From: Candidatus Acidulodesulfobacterium ferriphilum
GTDB lineage: Bacteria; SZUA-79; Acidulodesulfobacterales; Acidulodesulfobacteraceae
Length of the DNA stretch: 64,000 nucleotides
Assembly (NCBI GenBank): GCA_004195035.1
Contig: SGBD01000004.1
Span: forward strand, 162,969-226,968
Direction: 5' to 3'
Numbering within the stretch: the stretch's first letter is position 1; every line of letters begins with the position of its first letter. Positions 33,939 through 43,240 of this stretch are shown here, piece by piece. The notes beneath the pieces were generated by a model that saw nothing but the letters and a program-made list of their open reading frames with translations, searched no databases and had not been told where the DNA came from. The translations under genes were made by a program, and so were the position numbers.

Positions 33939-36392
33939 TTAAAATTTAAATGATGTCGTCACATAATAGAATCTGGGCATGCCGGGCAAATATTCGGCAT
34001 AAATGGCGTTTGAATTTGGGTATGTGCTGACAAATCCAGGGATTGCGCCGGTAAGATACTGTCTGTTTAAAATATTGTCAATGGATAGGCTGAGTTTCAT
34101 ACCTTTAAGGCCAGCTTCTTTTAATATGCCCATTTTTTTAAAGTTGAAATAGTGGCTAAGATTTAAATTAAACAGCCAGTAACCGCCAAGGTGGAACGCG
34201 CTTGTAGGATTTCCGTTTATGTCTTCTACGAACTGCTCGCCCGTGTATGTCCCCCACAACCTTGCGTCTATATTATAATAGTTTTCGTCAACGCCGATAT
34301 TTGCAAGATGCCTCGGTATAAACGGAACATTTTCACCCGGTAAAACATTTCCTGCCGGACCTGAATAGGTAGAAGTAAACTTTCCGGTATTTAACGAATA
34401 GTTTGCAAAAACATTCAGATGGCGGTTAAAATCATATTGTCCCTCAAGCTGTAAACCCTCATACCGCGACCTGCCGCCGTTTGTCTCATAGGTAACTTCC
34501 GTTGCGGTATTTAAATATGTACCGAATGTATTGGAAAAGTCTTCTTTATACACATTTGCCGAAAGTTCGAGATTATCTAATCTGTACCTCGTTCCAAGTT
34601 CGTAATCGGTAACATATTCGGGCTTTATTCCGCTTAAAGATGTGGTAAAGTTAGTTCCGTTATAAGAAGTCAGCACGGATTCGTAAGCGGTATAATTTGG
34701 AGCTTTCATCGTCCTTCCGTAAGTTGCGTAAAAATTCCAGTTTGGAAGTAGATTATAGCTTAAACCAATCGTGGGTTCTATTTCGGTAAATGTATCCGAT
34801 ACCGTCCCGCCGTACGGATAAAGGGACGGCCATGTTTCGTTTGTTGCAACGCTCATATCCACTATTTGATATTTAACGCCAGGCTCGATAAATAACTTAT
34901 CGGGAATAATGTCCACCCTGTCTTGCGCATAGACCGCATCCATATTCTCCGTACCGTGTTCATTATCGGCAATATTGTAAAAAGGCGCGACAGGCCCGTA
35001 ACTTTCTCCGTAAAACGACTCTATTTTGTGATATCTTCCGAAAAGGAATTGTCCGCCGAGCGTAAGCACATTTCTCGGAAATCTAACGGTAACCGAGGGA
35101 ATATCGCCGAACTGGCTTACATTCACGGCTTTATAATGGTTATCTGTTCCGTAAGCAAATCCGGGAGTAAAGCCGTTTGCAATTGCCGTAGCGCTATTTT
35201 GACCGTCAAGAAACTGCGGGTCTGGATTATAAGTAGCGGTGGGAACAGGCGTTAACGACCAGTTTCCACTTCCGAAACTTAAAGAATAAGGCTGCACGCC
35301 GTTAATATAAATGCTCGAAGGTATATCGCATGACGCCGTGCTGATTCCAGCGCTGGCGGCACTTGTATGGCATGCCGGGTTTACATAAAGATTTTTTGCC
35401 ATATTTTCATTAAAGTAAAAACTCTTATTGTCAAAGGTAAGATCTCTGTTTATATAAGCCTTCCAACCAAGTATGGCGTAATACTCCTGATTGTAAGCCT
35501 GCGCATTTTCGACGGAAGTCGGCCATCCCCAGCTATAGCCGAACTGATCAAGCAGCGGTACGGGAACGAGGTGCGGGTCGTTTGCGTAATCGTCATTTCT
35601 CATAAATATGAACGAAATATGCGATCTGTTGTTATTATACGGCTTAATAAGGGACATATAATATGAATGGAGCCTGTTGGGGTAAGCTGAACCGTCATAC
35701 CAGTTGTTCGCGTCGTCTCTTGATACCTTCAAATACATTCTGATTCCTTCCCAGAGCTTGCCTGTATTCAAAGCAAAACCGTAAGTCCTTGTGGCAAAAG
35801 AACCGTAGCCTCCGAATATCTTGGCGTAAAATTTGCTGGTCGGCATCAATGGTTCATAGTTTATCGTGCCGCCAAGGGAGTCAAAGGAATCAATACTTGG
35901 ATTATTCACGCCGTAATAAATCCCGACCCCGGAAATATCGCCGAGCGTAAACGGAACGTTGTTCCTAACATCCATATAATTGGAAGAATCGCCGTCAAAC
36001 ATGTTGTTAATCGGCACGCCGTCAAAGGTCTGTGCAACCTCGCCTGTGCCAAAGCCCCTTAATTCGACGCGCGAACGGATATTATTAGGACCGCTGGTAC
36101 TTGCGTGTATGGAAGGCGCTTGATTTAATATCGTCTCGAAGGAGTTCATAGGCGATTTTGTTGCCTCGATAGCCCTCTTTTTAATCTTCGATACTGTAAA
36201 AGGCGTCCTTTTCACTTTCTTAGCTTTTTTCTCGGCTTTTAAAACGATTACTTTGGCATTTGCCTTAGACGGGGCATAAAATGCAGCAAATACCGACAGG
36301 GCAATAAACAGGATTAGTTTAAATTCAGTCCTGTTTAACCCTATCCCCAAACCAATCTTTCTTAACTTACCATCAGGAACTTTCAATTTCAT
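33939..36392 (-). CDS. TonB-dependent outer-membrane receptor 1
   Basis: An 817-aa receptor with an extended N-terminal signal sequence (hydrophobic core FKLILFIALSVFAAFYA, cleavage near SKANA). The plug domain (about residues 60-190) has ILNQAPSIHASTSG, VELRGFG, FDGVPIN and GVNNPSIDSFDSLGGTINYEP. The beta-barrel ends in the terminal phenylalanine of YVTTSFKF. The signal peptide is preceded by about 25 extra residues, so a later start is possible. The ligand is unknown. A Fur-like half site lies 76 bp upstream and Pho-box-like repeats lie 240-320 bp upstream. Confidence 0.9.
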   Translation of the reverse strand: MKLKVPDGKLRKIGLGIGLNRTEFKLILFIALSVFAAFYAPSKANAKVIVLKAEKKAKKVKRTPFTVSKIKKRAIEATKSPMNSFETILNQAPSIHASTSGPNNIRSRVELRGFGTGEVAQTFDGVPINNMFDGDSSNYMDVRNNVPFTLGDISGVGIYYGVNNPSIDSFDSLGGTINYEPLMPTSKFYAKIFGGYGSFATRTYGFALNTGKLWEGIRMYLKVSRDDANNWYDGSAYPNRLHSYYMSLIKPYNNNRSHISFIFMRNDDYANDPHLVPVPLLDQFGYSWGWPTSVENAQAYNQEYYAILGWKAYINRDLTFDNKSFYFNENMAKNLYVNPACHTSAASAGISTASCDIPSSIYINGVQPYSLSFGSGNWSLTPVPTATYNPDPQFLDGQNSATAIANGFTPGFAYGTDNHYKAVNVSQFGDIPSVTVRFPRNVLTLGGQFLFGRYHKIESFYGESYGPVAPFYNIADNEHGTENMDAVYAQDRVDIIPDKLFIEPGVKYQIVDMSVATNETWPSLYPYGGTVSDTFTEIEPTIGLSYNLLPNWNFYATYGRTMKAPNYTAYESVLTSYNGTNFTTSLSGIKPEYVTDYELGTRYRLDNLELSANVYKEDFSNTFGTYLNTATEVTYETNGGRSRYEGLQLEGQYDFNRHLNVFANYSLNTGKFTSTYSGPAGNVLPGENVPFIPRHLANIGVDENYYNIDARLWGTYTGEQFVEDINGNPTSAFHLGGYWLFNLNLSHYFNFKKMGILKEAGLKGMKLSLSIDNILNRQYLTGAIPGFVSTYPNSNAIYAEYLPGMPRFYYVTTSFKF

Positions 36393-36467
36393 TTCTTTTC
36401 TCCTTTTTTGTTTTTGTTATTATTTTAAGATGTGATACTAATTATTCTTTAGAATTAATAAAAAAAT

Positions 36468-36480
36468 GATAATGATAACC
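36468..36480 (-). promoter_or_regulatory. Fur-box-like half site upstream of receptor 1
   Basis: GATAATGATAACC matches the left two thirds of the classical Fur consensus (GATAATGATAATCATTATC) and lies 76 bp before the start codon. A single degenerate match in A/T-rich DNA is weak evidence, but iron control of such a receptor is common. Confidence 0.35.
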
Positions 36481-36634
36481 GAATTTGCATTTTTATAAAT
36501 TTATCTTAAAATAATAAAATTCCGTAATTGAATAATTGAATTAAGGCTATTAACGGTTAAATTAAGGTGATTAAAAAAAATAAAAACTTGAAATTTAACT
36601 GGATTTTTACTTGCCGTTAATTATATTAACAAAT

Positions 36635-36710
36635 GAATGTTACAGAATTATTACGACTTAGCTAAGGTTTTGTTGAATTTTATTACGGTTTTATTACAGT
36701 TTTGTTACCG
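36635..36710 (-). promoter_or_regulatory. Pho-box-like repeats upstream of receptor 1
   Basis: Two clusters of exact 11-bp repeats on the minus strand: CGGTAACAAAA, CTGTAATAAAA and CCGTAATAAAA (36678-36710), and TCGTAATAATT plus CTGTAACATTC (36635-36656). The second cluster is nearly identical to the sites before receptors 2 and 3. Confidence 0.7.
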
Positions 36711-36722
36711 ATTTAACAAAAG

Positions 36723-36752
36723 CCTCCAAGTCCTTTAAGGAGGACTTGGAGG
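36723..36752 (-). terminator. Hairpin terminator after receptor 2
   Basis: A perfect 12-bp stem (CCTCCAAGTCCT with AGGACTTGGAGG) and a 6-nt loop lie 10 bp past the receptor 2 stop codon. A short T-rich run follows on the minus strand. Confidence 0.7.
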
Positions 36753-36761
36753 GTGAAAAAA

Positions 36762-39209
36762 TTAAAACTTTAATGTCATCGTTACATAAGCCGCTATCGG
36801 CATTCCGGGGTATGCTAAAACCGACCCTGCGCTATTTCCTCCGAAGTAGCCGCCGGCAGTGATATACTCATATTCGTTATATTTACGGTTTAACAGGTTT
36901 AAAACCGTGAGCTTAATAACCGCCGCTTTCGGCAAGCCGGCATGCCTGCCGCCAAACGGGATTTTGGCGCTTACCGAAGCATTTAAAACATTAAAGCTTG
37001 GAATCGTTTGACCCGACGGCGCCCCCGTAACATCATCCATAATATACTGTTTACCCGTGTATATATCCCATATTTTTGGGGAATAGGTAATACGGTTGAT
37101 TGAGATGTTATAATACGCGCCTAAATTAAATGTCTCTTCCGGCACATACGGAACATTATCTCCGTTATAATTACCCCCGCCTGTAATGTATGTAGAATAC
37201 ACTGCTTTTTCATAGTTTATATTTGTGAAAAGATGAAGATTATCTATGGGATTGTCGGATGCCGTTAGGTTCACGCCGTCATAATTGGAGGCGCCGGATG
37301 CGTAAATAGATGTCCCGTCAGCCAGGGTGTAGGACAACAGCTGGTTTGAGAAATGCTCATGATAATAATTAACATTTAGAACAAAATTGTTTAATAAATT
37401 ATCGTGATGAACCAAAACCTTAAAACCTGCTGTGTAATATTGATTTTTTTCAGGTTCCAAGGCATTAGCGCCTATCTGCTGAAAGGGTCCTCCGCCTCCG
37501 CCTAAATGAGGATTTTGATAGGCGTCCGAGTAATTTCCGTAAATAGCTGTATTTTTAGTTAATTTATAATTAACGCCCAGCGAAGGTTCAAGTTTTTCAA
37601 AATAAGTCGAAGCGTCAGGCGCTTGAGGTCCGTTGTGTCCCTGTATTGTATCGTCATTACCGTAAGGATTTAACAGAACCGCTTCAGGATAATATTGCGA
37701 AGCATTATTATAAAAGTTTGTTTTAAAGGTAACAAAGTTCAAGCCCGGAGTTATCTTTAACCTTTTAAAAAAATGAAGCGTATCCTGAACGAATGCGGAC
37801 CCAAAGGTTTGATAAAAATCGCTGTATCTATAAGCGCAAGGATTTGTAATGGTTGTAACTTCACTTAGGCCGCTCGGCTGGGCAGTGCAATATGTTCCGA
37901 AAGGATTATAAAACGCGTTTCTCGATATATAATGACTTTTTAGAAACCAGCCGCCGAATTTAATCAGGTTATGAGGAGCGTTTATATCAAAATATGTCCT
38001 ATCCCCGTAAACTTCGTCTTCGGGATTATTATATTCATACAAATTTCCGGCGCCTTGCGAAAAATCGTTTTGGTGGTAATGGAGCCTTTCCCCTTCCCTG
38101 TACCAAACTAAATTATGAAATGAAACAGATTTTGAAACCTTGAGATTAATCGGCGAATAAATTAAATACATATGATTCCTGGCAAGCTTATTCCATACAT
38201 CAAAGGCTAAGGAGCTGTAATAGCCGGTTGTTTGCTGTGAGAAATATGGTCCCGGCACGCTGTTTCCATCTGGATAATAGCCGTTAACCGTTACTCCTTG
38301 ATTTCCGTTGCCGGGGTATATCGGACTTTCCGGTATAAAAGTCGGCCTGTAGCCCTGCGAATGGGCAATGTATGCGCCTAATCCAATGTTTCCGTTAGAA
38401 AATACTTTAACTACTTTTCCGTAATACGCATAGTCGGCAGCCTGGTTATAAAACCCAAAACCTGTTCTATAACTGTTTGAACTTGTAATACCTCCGGCAA
38501 GAACGGCGGAATAACCGCCAATCATCCCTGTTTTTATATTAAAATTTACATTTTTAGTATTAAAACTGCCGTAAGTAAAACTTAAAGAACCTTCGGGCTT
38601 AAGCGAAGGCTGTAAGGGGATAAAACCCAATGTTCCGCCGAGGGCATTATACCACCTATTTGCAGGATTTCCGGGACCGTAAACGACATTGATTCCAGAA
38701 ATTAACGACATCTCCGGCATTAAAGCGGTGGACCATAAGCCTGACCCGGGATTACCCATCGGAACGCCGTCGAATGTTACCGCAATGCTCCCGTCATCGG
38801 TTTCTCCTATTAATCCGCCCCATCCCTGTTGAATTCCGTTGATGCTGAAACTTCCTCTGCTCGCCCCTGTCGGACCGTATGTTTCACTTCTAACCCCGGG
38901 TATTATGGATAAGGCTTGCGTTGCGCCACCGACGGGGGGTGTTGCCTTAAGTTCGGCCTTACCCACGATTAATTTGCTCTGGGTCGATTTAAAAATTTCC
39001 TCTTTGGTGAATTTTAAATCCGTCTTTTTTAATTCTTTTTCTTCTTCGGTAAGAATTTTTTTCAGGTAAGTAGATGAAATTTCGCCAAGATAAACGGGCT
39101 TTTTAGAAGCGTCATTGCCTGAAGCAAATGCGGAAGGCAAAGAAAAAAGGGGGGAAATAATCTGGATAAAAATTGGTAAAACAATAAAAAGGTAAACTCT
39201 TTTTTTCAT
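36762..39209 (-). CDS. TonB-dependent outer-membrane receptor 2
   Basis: An 815-aa receptor with a clear signal peptide (KKRVYLFIVLPIFIQIISPLFSLPSAFA). The plug has IFKSTQSKLIVGKAEL, ALSIIPGVRSETYG, FDGVPMG and VVYGPGNPANRWYNALGGTLGFIP. The barrel ends with the phenylalanine of YVTMTLKF. It is a close paralogue of receptor 3 (shared IFKSTQS, GPGNP-NRWY and GGTL blocks) and more distant from receptor 1. AGGAGG lies before the ATG. The ligand is unknown; Pho-box-like repeats precede it. Confidence 0.92.
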   Translation of the reverse strand: MKKRVYLFIVLPIFIQIISPLFSLPSAFASGNDASKKPVYLGEISSTYLKKILTEEEKELKKTDLKFTKEEIFKSTQSKLIVGKAELKATPPVGGATQALSIIPGVRSETYGPTGASRGSFSINGIQQGWGGLIGETDDGSIAVTFDGVPMGNPGSGLWSTALMPEMSLISGINVVYGPGNPANRWYNALGGTLGFIPLQPSLKPEGSLSFTYGSFNTKNVNFNIKTGMIGGYSAVLAGGITSSNSYRTGFGFYNQAADYAYYGKVVKVFSNGNIGLGAYIAHSQGYRPTFIPESPIYPGNGNQGVTVNGYYPDGNSVPGPYFSQQTTGYYSSLAFDVWNKLARNHMYLIYSPINLKVSKSVSFHNLVWYREGERLHYHQNDFSQGAGNLYEYNNPEDEVYGDRTYFDINAPHNLIKFGGWFLKSHYISRNAFYNPFGTYCTAQPSGLSEVTTITNPCAYRYSDFYQTFGSAFVQDTLHFFKRLKITPGLNFVTFKTNFYNNASQYYPEAVLLNPYGNDDTIQGHNGPQAPDASTYFEKLEPSLGVNYKLTKNTAIYGNYSDAYQNPHLGGGGGPFQQIGANALEPEKNQYYTAGFKVLVHHDNLLNNFVLNVNYYHEHFSNQLLSYTLADGTSIYASGASNYDGVNLTASDNPIDNLHLFTNINYEKAVYSTYITGGGNYNGDNVPYVPEETFNLGAYYNISINRITYSPKIWDIYTGKQYIMDDVTGAPSGQTIPSFNVLNASVSAKIPFGGRHAGLPKAAVIKLTVLNLLNRKYNEYEYITAGGYFGGNSAGSVLAYPGMPIAAYVTMTLKF

Positions 39210-39301
39210 AAATCCTCCTGTAAGGCAAGGTTTTTTGTTTTTAATAAACCGTTTGTTTTAAAAACGGGTATTAATTAATTTGCGGAGTTATTTTAACAAA
39301 T

Positions 39302-39323
39302 GGATGTTACAAGATTATTACGA
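39302..39323 (-). promoter_or_regulatory. Pho-box-like repeats upstream of receptor 2
   Basis: On the minus strand TCGTAATAATC and TTGTAACATCC are directly adjacent 11-mers, 93 bp before the start codon. They are followed by ATTTGTTAA, as at receptor 1. Further weaker copies extend to about 39384. Confidence 0.65.
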
Positions 39324-39557
39324 CAAGGTTAAATTTTTGTTAAAATTATGTTACTATTTATTGCCGTTTGTTGCAGTTTTGTAATAATTGAATTTTACTA
39401 TTTATATTAATTTATATTTGTAAAGAGGCTTTATTATGGTAAAATATAAACATACAAGGCAAATATGCTTCGATTACTTATCGTAAACGGTTTTTAGGTT
39501 TAATTTAAGTTTAATTTGCATTAAATTTTAATTATTTATTTTTAGGGGTTTTTCTTT

Positions 39558-40163
39558 ATGCCGCGTTCATCCTTATTAGAAAAATTCGAAGAAACATATC
39601 CTATAGGTTTGCCCAAAAAATACACCGCAAAGGACTATTTCAAGCTTCCCGAAGGAAGCCCCTATCAATTAATCGAAGGAGAACTGATAATGACGCCGTC
39701 CCCGTTTACGGAGCATCAAGCCATATCAAGAAATTTAGGAATGATAATAGCTAATCATGTTAAGAAAAATAAATTAGGTTATGTTTACTATGCCCCCATA
39801 GATGTCTATCTCGATAACAGAAATGCTTACCAGCCCGACATAATATTCATCTCGAATAAAAATAGGGATATAATCAAAAAAACCGGCATAGATGGAAGCC
39901 CCGATCTTGTTGTCGAAATACTCTCCCAATCAAACGCATATTACGATAAAAAAGTTAAAAAAGAGGTCTATGAAAGAAGCGGGGTTACAGAGTATATAAT
40001 CATAGACCCAAAGGCGAAAAACATAAACATACTTCGAAGAACGACGGGGGATTCCAAGAAATTCGACGAAATCTTATCGGTTAAATATAAAGATAAGGCT
40101 ATACCTGATATTAAAACATTAGACTTAAAAATAAATTTAGGGGATATATTTACGGAAATTTAA
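39558..40163 (+). CDS. Uma2-family (DUF820) putative endonuclease
   Basis: A 201-aa PD-(D/E)xK-fold protein of the Uma2 family. It has YQLIEGELIMTPSPFTEHQ, the acidic site in YQPDIIFIS, PDLVVEILS and the strand EYIIIDPKAKNINILRR. These proteins are widespread, often in many copies, and their role is not settled. It is the only plus-strand gene between the receptors and stands alone, convergent with the split phosphoesterase gene. Confidence 0.85.
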   Translation: MPRSSLLEKFEETYPIGLPKKYTAKDYFKLPEGSPYQLIEGELIMTPSPFTEHQAISRNLGMIIANHVKKNKLGYVYYAPIDVYLDNRNAYQPDIIFISNKNRDIIKKTGIDGSPDLVVEILSQSNAYYDKKVKKEVYERSGVTEYIIIDPKAKNINILRRTTGDSKKFDEILSVKYKDKAIPDIKTLDLKINLGDIFTEI

Positions 40164-40257
40164 ACGGTCTCAATTATAATCAAAAAAAAACAGTTAATTC
40201 CTTGGTAAACCAATCATGTTAACACCCCCCTTTAAAGTTAAAATTTAATCTAAAAAA

Positions 40258-41355
40258 TTAATCCGGGTTAACCCCTGCTAATATACCACCCACAGGACTA
40301 TGCCGCTTTTTTGCCATATCTTTAATATATCGCATCACTTTTTTATATGATTTTAAACCCTTTGACGCGACCCATTCCTGTTTAAACTGTTCCGGTCCAG
40401 GTACTTTAAAGAGCGAAACGGGGATATATTGCTCGTTTTTTGGAATGGGAATACCCGCATTTCCGTTTATGTTTGCATCCGCGTTTGAGGAGGACTTCGG
40501 TTGTAAGCCGTCTTTTACTCCAGTTCGCCGCACGACATTTTTAACGCCGTTTGAAGTTTTAGACCCTGTTTTTAAGGGTATTTCCCACTCTCCCTTTTTT
40601 CCTATCTTGCGCCTTATCTTGTCAACCCTGTTTCTGCATATTCCCGGATTTAATGCAGGTTTTACCCTCATCGGCATAATATTATAAGGCGTCATATCCG
40701 GCTTATCGGTAAATCCGTTTCTAATAACGGCGGCGTTTGCATCCCACTGGGACATGGGCGGCAATTTAAAGATTGTCTCTATGGTTCTTAAGATGTTTAT
40801 CTGGGAATAACGGCGGGCGATTATTGCTCCTTTTTTTACATAAGGTCCAATCATTAATGCAAATGTTCTGTGCGCATTTATATGGTCTGCGCCGGATTGG
40901 GCGTCATCTTCGGTGATAAATACGAGAGTATTTTTCCAGACAGGCGAACGGCTTAAATAATTTATAATCTCGCCGGTTGCGTAATCGTTGTTTGCGACAT
41001 AGTAATCGGGTGTATAATAGCAGGGTTTTTGCCCCGCCGTATGGTCGTCGGGAAGCCATATATAAACAAACTGCGGAAACTTACCCTCTTTAATTCTTTT
41101 TTTTGCGAAGTTTAAAAAAACCTTAGCCCTTGCAGTGTCTAAAATAAATCTATCCCAGCCGTATGATTTAAGGTCTATATGCTTTTTCATGGCGGCCGAT
41201 ATATCGCCTATTCTGTTGCGGGACACAAACTCCCCGAAGTCTTCAAAAGAAACGTTATGTTTGAGCATATCGTTAAATATGTATAAATTTTGCGGGTATG
41301 CTATCCATGGATTCGACCAGTGTTTCAACGCTTTTAGGCTATCGTAAATCGGCAT
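40258..41355 (-). CDS. C-terminal half of a beta-propeller/alkaline-phosphatase-fold phosphoesterase, separated by an in-frame TGA
   Basis: A 365-aa fragment carrying the core of a PF04185-type phosphoesterase: YIWLPDDHTAG, YVANNDYATGEI, VFITEDDAQSGADH with AHRTFALMIGPYVKKG, and LRTIETIFKLPPMSQWDA. These are the metal-site blocks of bifunctional YncE/alkaline-phosphatase proteins. The frame is the same as that of the upstream half (41401-43236), and only one TGA and about 15 sense codons separate them. No ribosome-binding site precedes the ATG at 41353-41355, so independent translation is doubtful. Residues about 230-330 form a low-complexity insert rich in Lys/Asn/Gly. Confidence 0.8.
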   Translation of the reverse strand: MPIYDSLKALKHWSNPWIAYPQNLYIFNDMLKHNVSFEDFGEFVSRNRIGDISAAMKKHIDLKSYGWDRFILDTARAKVFLNFAKKRIKEGKFPQFVYIWLPDDHTAGQKPCYYTPDYYVANNDYATGEIINYLSRSPVWKNTLVFITEDDAQSGADHINAHRTFALMIGPYVKKGAIIARRYSQINILRTIETIFKLPPMSQWDANAAVIRNGFTDKPDMTPYNIMPMRVKPALNPGICRNRVDKIRRKIGKKGEWEIPLKTGSKTSNGVKNVVRRTGVKDGLQPKSSSNADANINGNAGIPIPKNEQYIPVSLFKVPGPEQFKQEWVASKGLKSYKKVMRYIKDMAKKRHSPVGGILAGVNPD

Positions 41356-41400
41356 ATATTTATGGCGCGAATTAATATTAATTTTCTTTAAATCCTGCGT

Positions 41401-43236
41401 TCATCCAGGATTTCCGACGAGCCCCCTGCCGGAATAGTATTCCGGCCATGTCCTTTGAACAAAATCCGAATCCGATGCTCCCGTCGTCCACTCATGCCCC
41501 TGCGCCGTAACCTCGCCGTCAGCCATAAAGTTTACGAATAGCGCATAATTATCAGCCAGCTTATAAGCGTTCGGAAGCTCTTTTTTATTATATAAATCAA
41601 GATGCGGGTCTGCCCATGCGCCTGCCCTTTTATAATCGCCAAAGTCCTCGTCGAATGTTTTGTTTTCCCTTAAAATAAATACGACATATTTTATATGCGA
41701 TCTTAAAAATTTGGCTATCTTACTATTTTGAGCCTCCAATGTTAACCTTTGGGACAATAAAAAACCGTTATTCTTTAAAGACCTGTATGTTAAATATTTA
41801 ATATGTTTAAAAGCATAATTAAGGTTTACCTTTTGCACAACGCCGTCCATAAAATCCCCAATCCACTGGTAATAAATGTTGGGACCGCTGCCTAAACCCT
41901 TGGCATTGACAATATATATAGAATTTTTAGATGATGCAACGGCGGTTGGATACCATGCAGCAGGGATAAGCCCCGTTCTTTTTCCGCTTTTCAGATTATA
42001 AATTGCAATATCGTTATTTCCTGCATTTGCGACATATATTTTATTATCCTTAAAGGCAATGCCGTCAGGATAACTCCCGGGAGGAGCATTATTATAAGGG
42101 GCATCGTTAATTACCTTAACAACCTTTAAGGTTTTTGAGTTAATTTCATAAATATAATCGTTATTGGAATCCGCAATTAAAACATAAGGGGTGCCTTTAA
42201 TATCGGTAATGGCTGTAGGATGAACGCCTGCGCCATAGCTGTCTTTCGTTAATCTTTTACCCGTATAAACAAACCCTGACTTTTTCATTGTAATTGGATT
42301 TATAACCGTAACGCCGTTTGTTCCCCAATCGCTTACGACAAGCCTTTTATCGTTATCCGAAAGGCTTAAGGCAAATGGGTAAGGTCCCGCATTTACATAA
42401 GCGGTTTTTCCCGTAATCAAATCAATCCTTGCAACAGAGTTAGATAAAAGGCCTGAAGTATATAAATATTTTCCGTTTTTAGAGACGGCAATAAAATCGG
42501 GATAAAAAAGATAAGGTTTTTTAAATTGATGGCCCTGGTACTGATAAGGATATTGGTTTTTCGGAAACGGTTGGTATTTTAAAGCGTATTTTTTAACGAC
42601 GATAAGTTTATTTTTTATAAGTTTTAAAGCGACAATATCGTTGACTCCGCCGCCTGCGGCATAAATAATGCCGTTTGGCGCAAAGGCAAGCCCCTGAAAG
42701 AGGTCCTGATTTTTATTCCTTGCATATGAAAACCGCGCCATTGTTTTATTTATGCTTGCGCTTTTAGCCTGTTTGGGATTATATACAACAAAGTTAGGGT
42801 GTTTAAACTTTTTTAGCCTTCTTTCCTTATAAGCCCTGTACTGAGCGATTTTACTAAGCGTATGCTTATTATAAACCGTTACGCTCTGATAAAACGTAGC
42901 ACCGTTTGCCAAAACGGCTACAAGATTATGCCATACGGCAACATTCGTCGCAAAATTAGGCGTGCCGTTTATAAGACCGAAAGGGGTTATTTTTCTGCCG
43001 GTCGGAAGGGTATGTTCCACAATTCTCAAGTTTTTCAAATAAACCCTGATAGGGCTTAATATATTCTTATCATTAAATAAACCTCTTTTCTTAACGGCAA
43101 CAATCGTATTATTATCGGTTATCTTGGTTGCAAAAGAAGGACTTATAAAAATGAAAATAATAAAAAAATCTATTAATAAGATAAATAAGAAATATAATCT
43201 CCCTATGTTCATAATATTTAAAACCCAGTTTCTCAT
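41401..43236 (-). CDS. N-terminal half of the same protein: secreted YVTN beta-propeller plus start of the phosphoesterase domain
   Basis: Begins with a signal peptide (LYFLFILLIDFFIIFIFISPSFA) and a seven-bladed YncE-like propeller (AVSKNGKYLYTSG, RLVVSDWGTNGVTVINP, GIAFKDNKIYVANAGNNDIAIYN). The opening of the phosphoesterase domain follows (YVVFILRENKTFDEDFGDY, MADGEVTAQGHEWTTGA) and the frame ends at a TGA at 41401-41403. I place the start at 43234-43236 because the frame upstream overlaps the TPR gene; no good ribosome-binding site is seen. The whole protein would be about 980 residues in the periplasm or on the surface, releasing phosphate. Confidence 0.8.
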   Translation of the reverse strand: MRNWVLNIMNIGRLYFLFILLIDFFIIFIFISPSFATKITDNNTIVAVKKRGLFNDKNILSPIRVYLKNLRIVEHTLPTGRKITPFGLINGTPNFATNVAVWHNLVAVLANGATFYQSVTVYNKHTLSKIAQYRAYKERRLKKFKHPNFVVYNPKQAKSASINKTMARFSYARNKNQDLFQGLAFAPNGIIYAAGGGVNDIVALKLIKNKLIVVKKYALKYQPFPKNQYPYQYQGHQFKKPYLFYPDFIAVSKNGKYLYTSGLLSNSVARIDLITGKTAYVNAGPYPFALSLSDNDKRLVVSDWGTNGVTVINPITMKKSGFVYTGKRLTKDSYGAGVHPTAITDIKGTPYVLIADSNNDYIYEINSKTLKVVKVINDAPYNNAPPGSYPDGIAFKDNKIYVANAGNNDIAIYNLKSGKRTGLIPAAWYPTAVASSKNSIYIVNAKGLGSGPNIYYQWIGDFMDGVVQKVNLNYAFKHIKYLTYRSLKNNGFLLSQRLTLEAQNSKIAKFLRSHIKYVVFILRENKTFDEDFGDYKRAGAWADPHLDLYNKKELPNAYKLADNYALFVNFMADGEVTAQGHEWTTGASDSDFVQRTWPEYYSGRGLVGNPG

Positions 43237-43240
43237 AAAA

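Noticed and set aside
41401..41403. Selenocysteine at the TGA in the phosphoesterase gene
   Set aside because: No stem-loop is visible just downstream, and I know of no selenocysteine in homologues at this site; a nonsense mutation is simpler.
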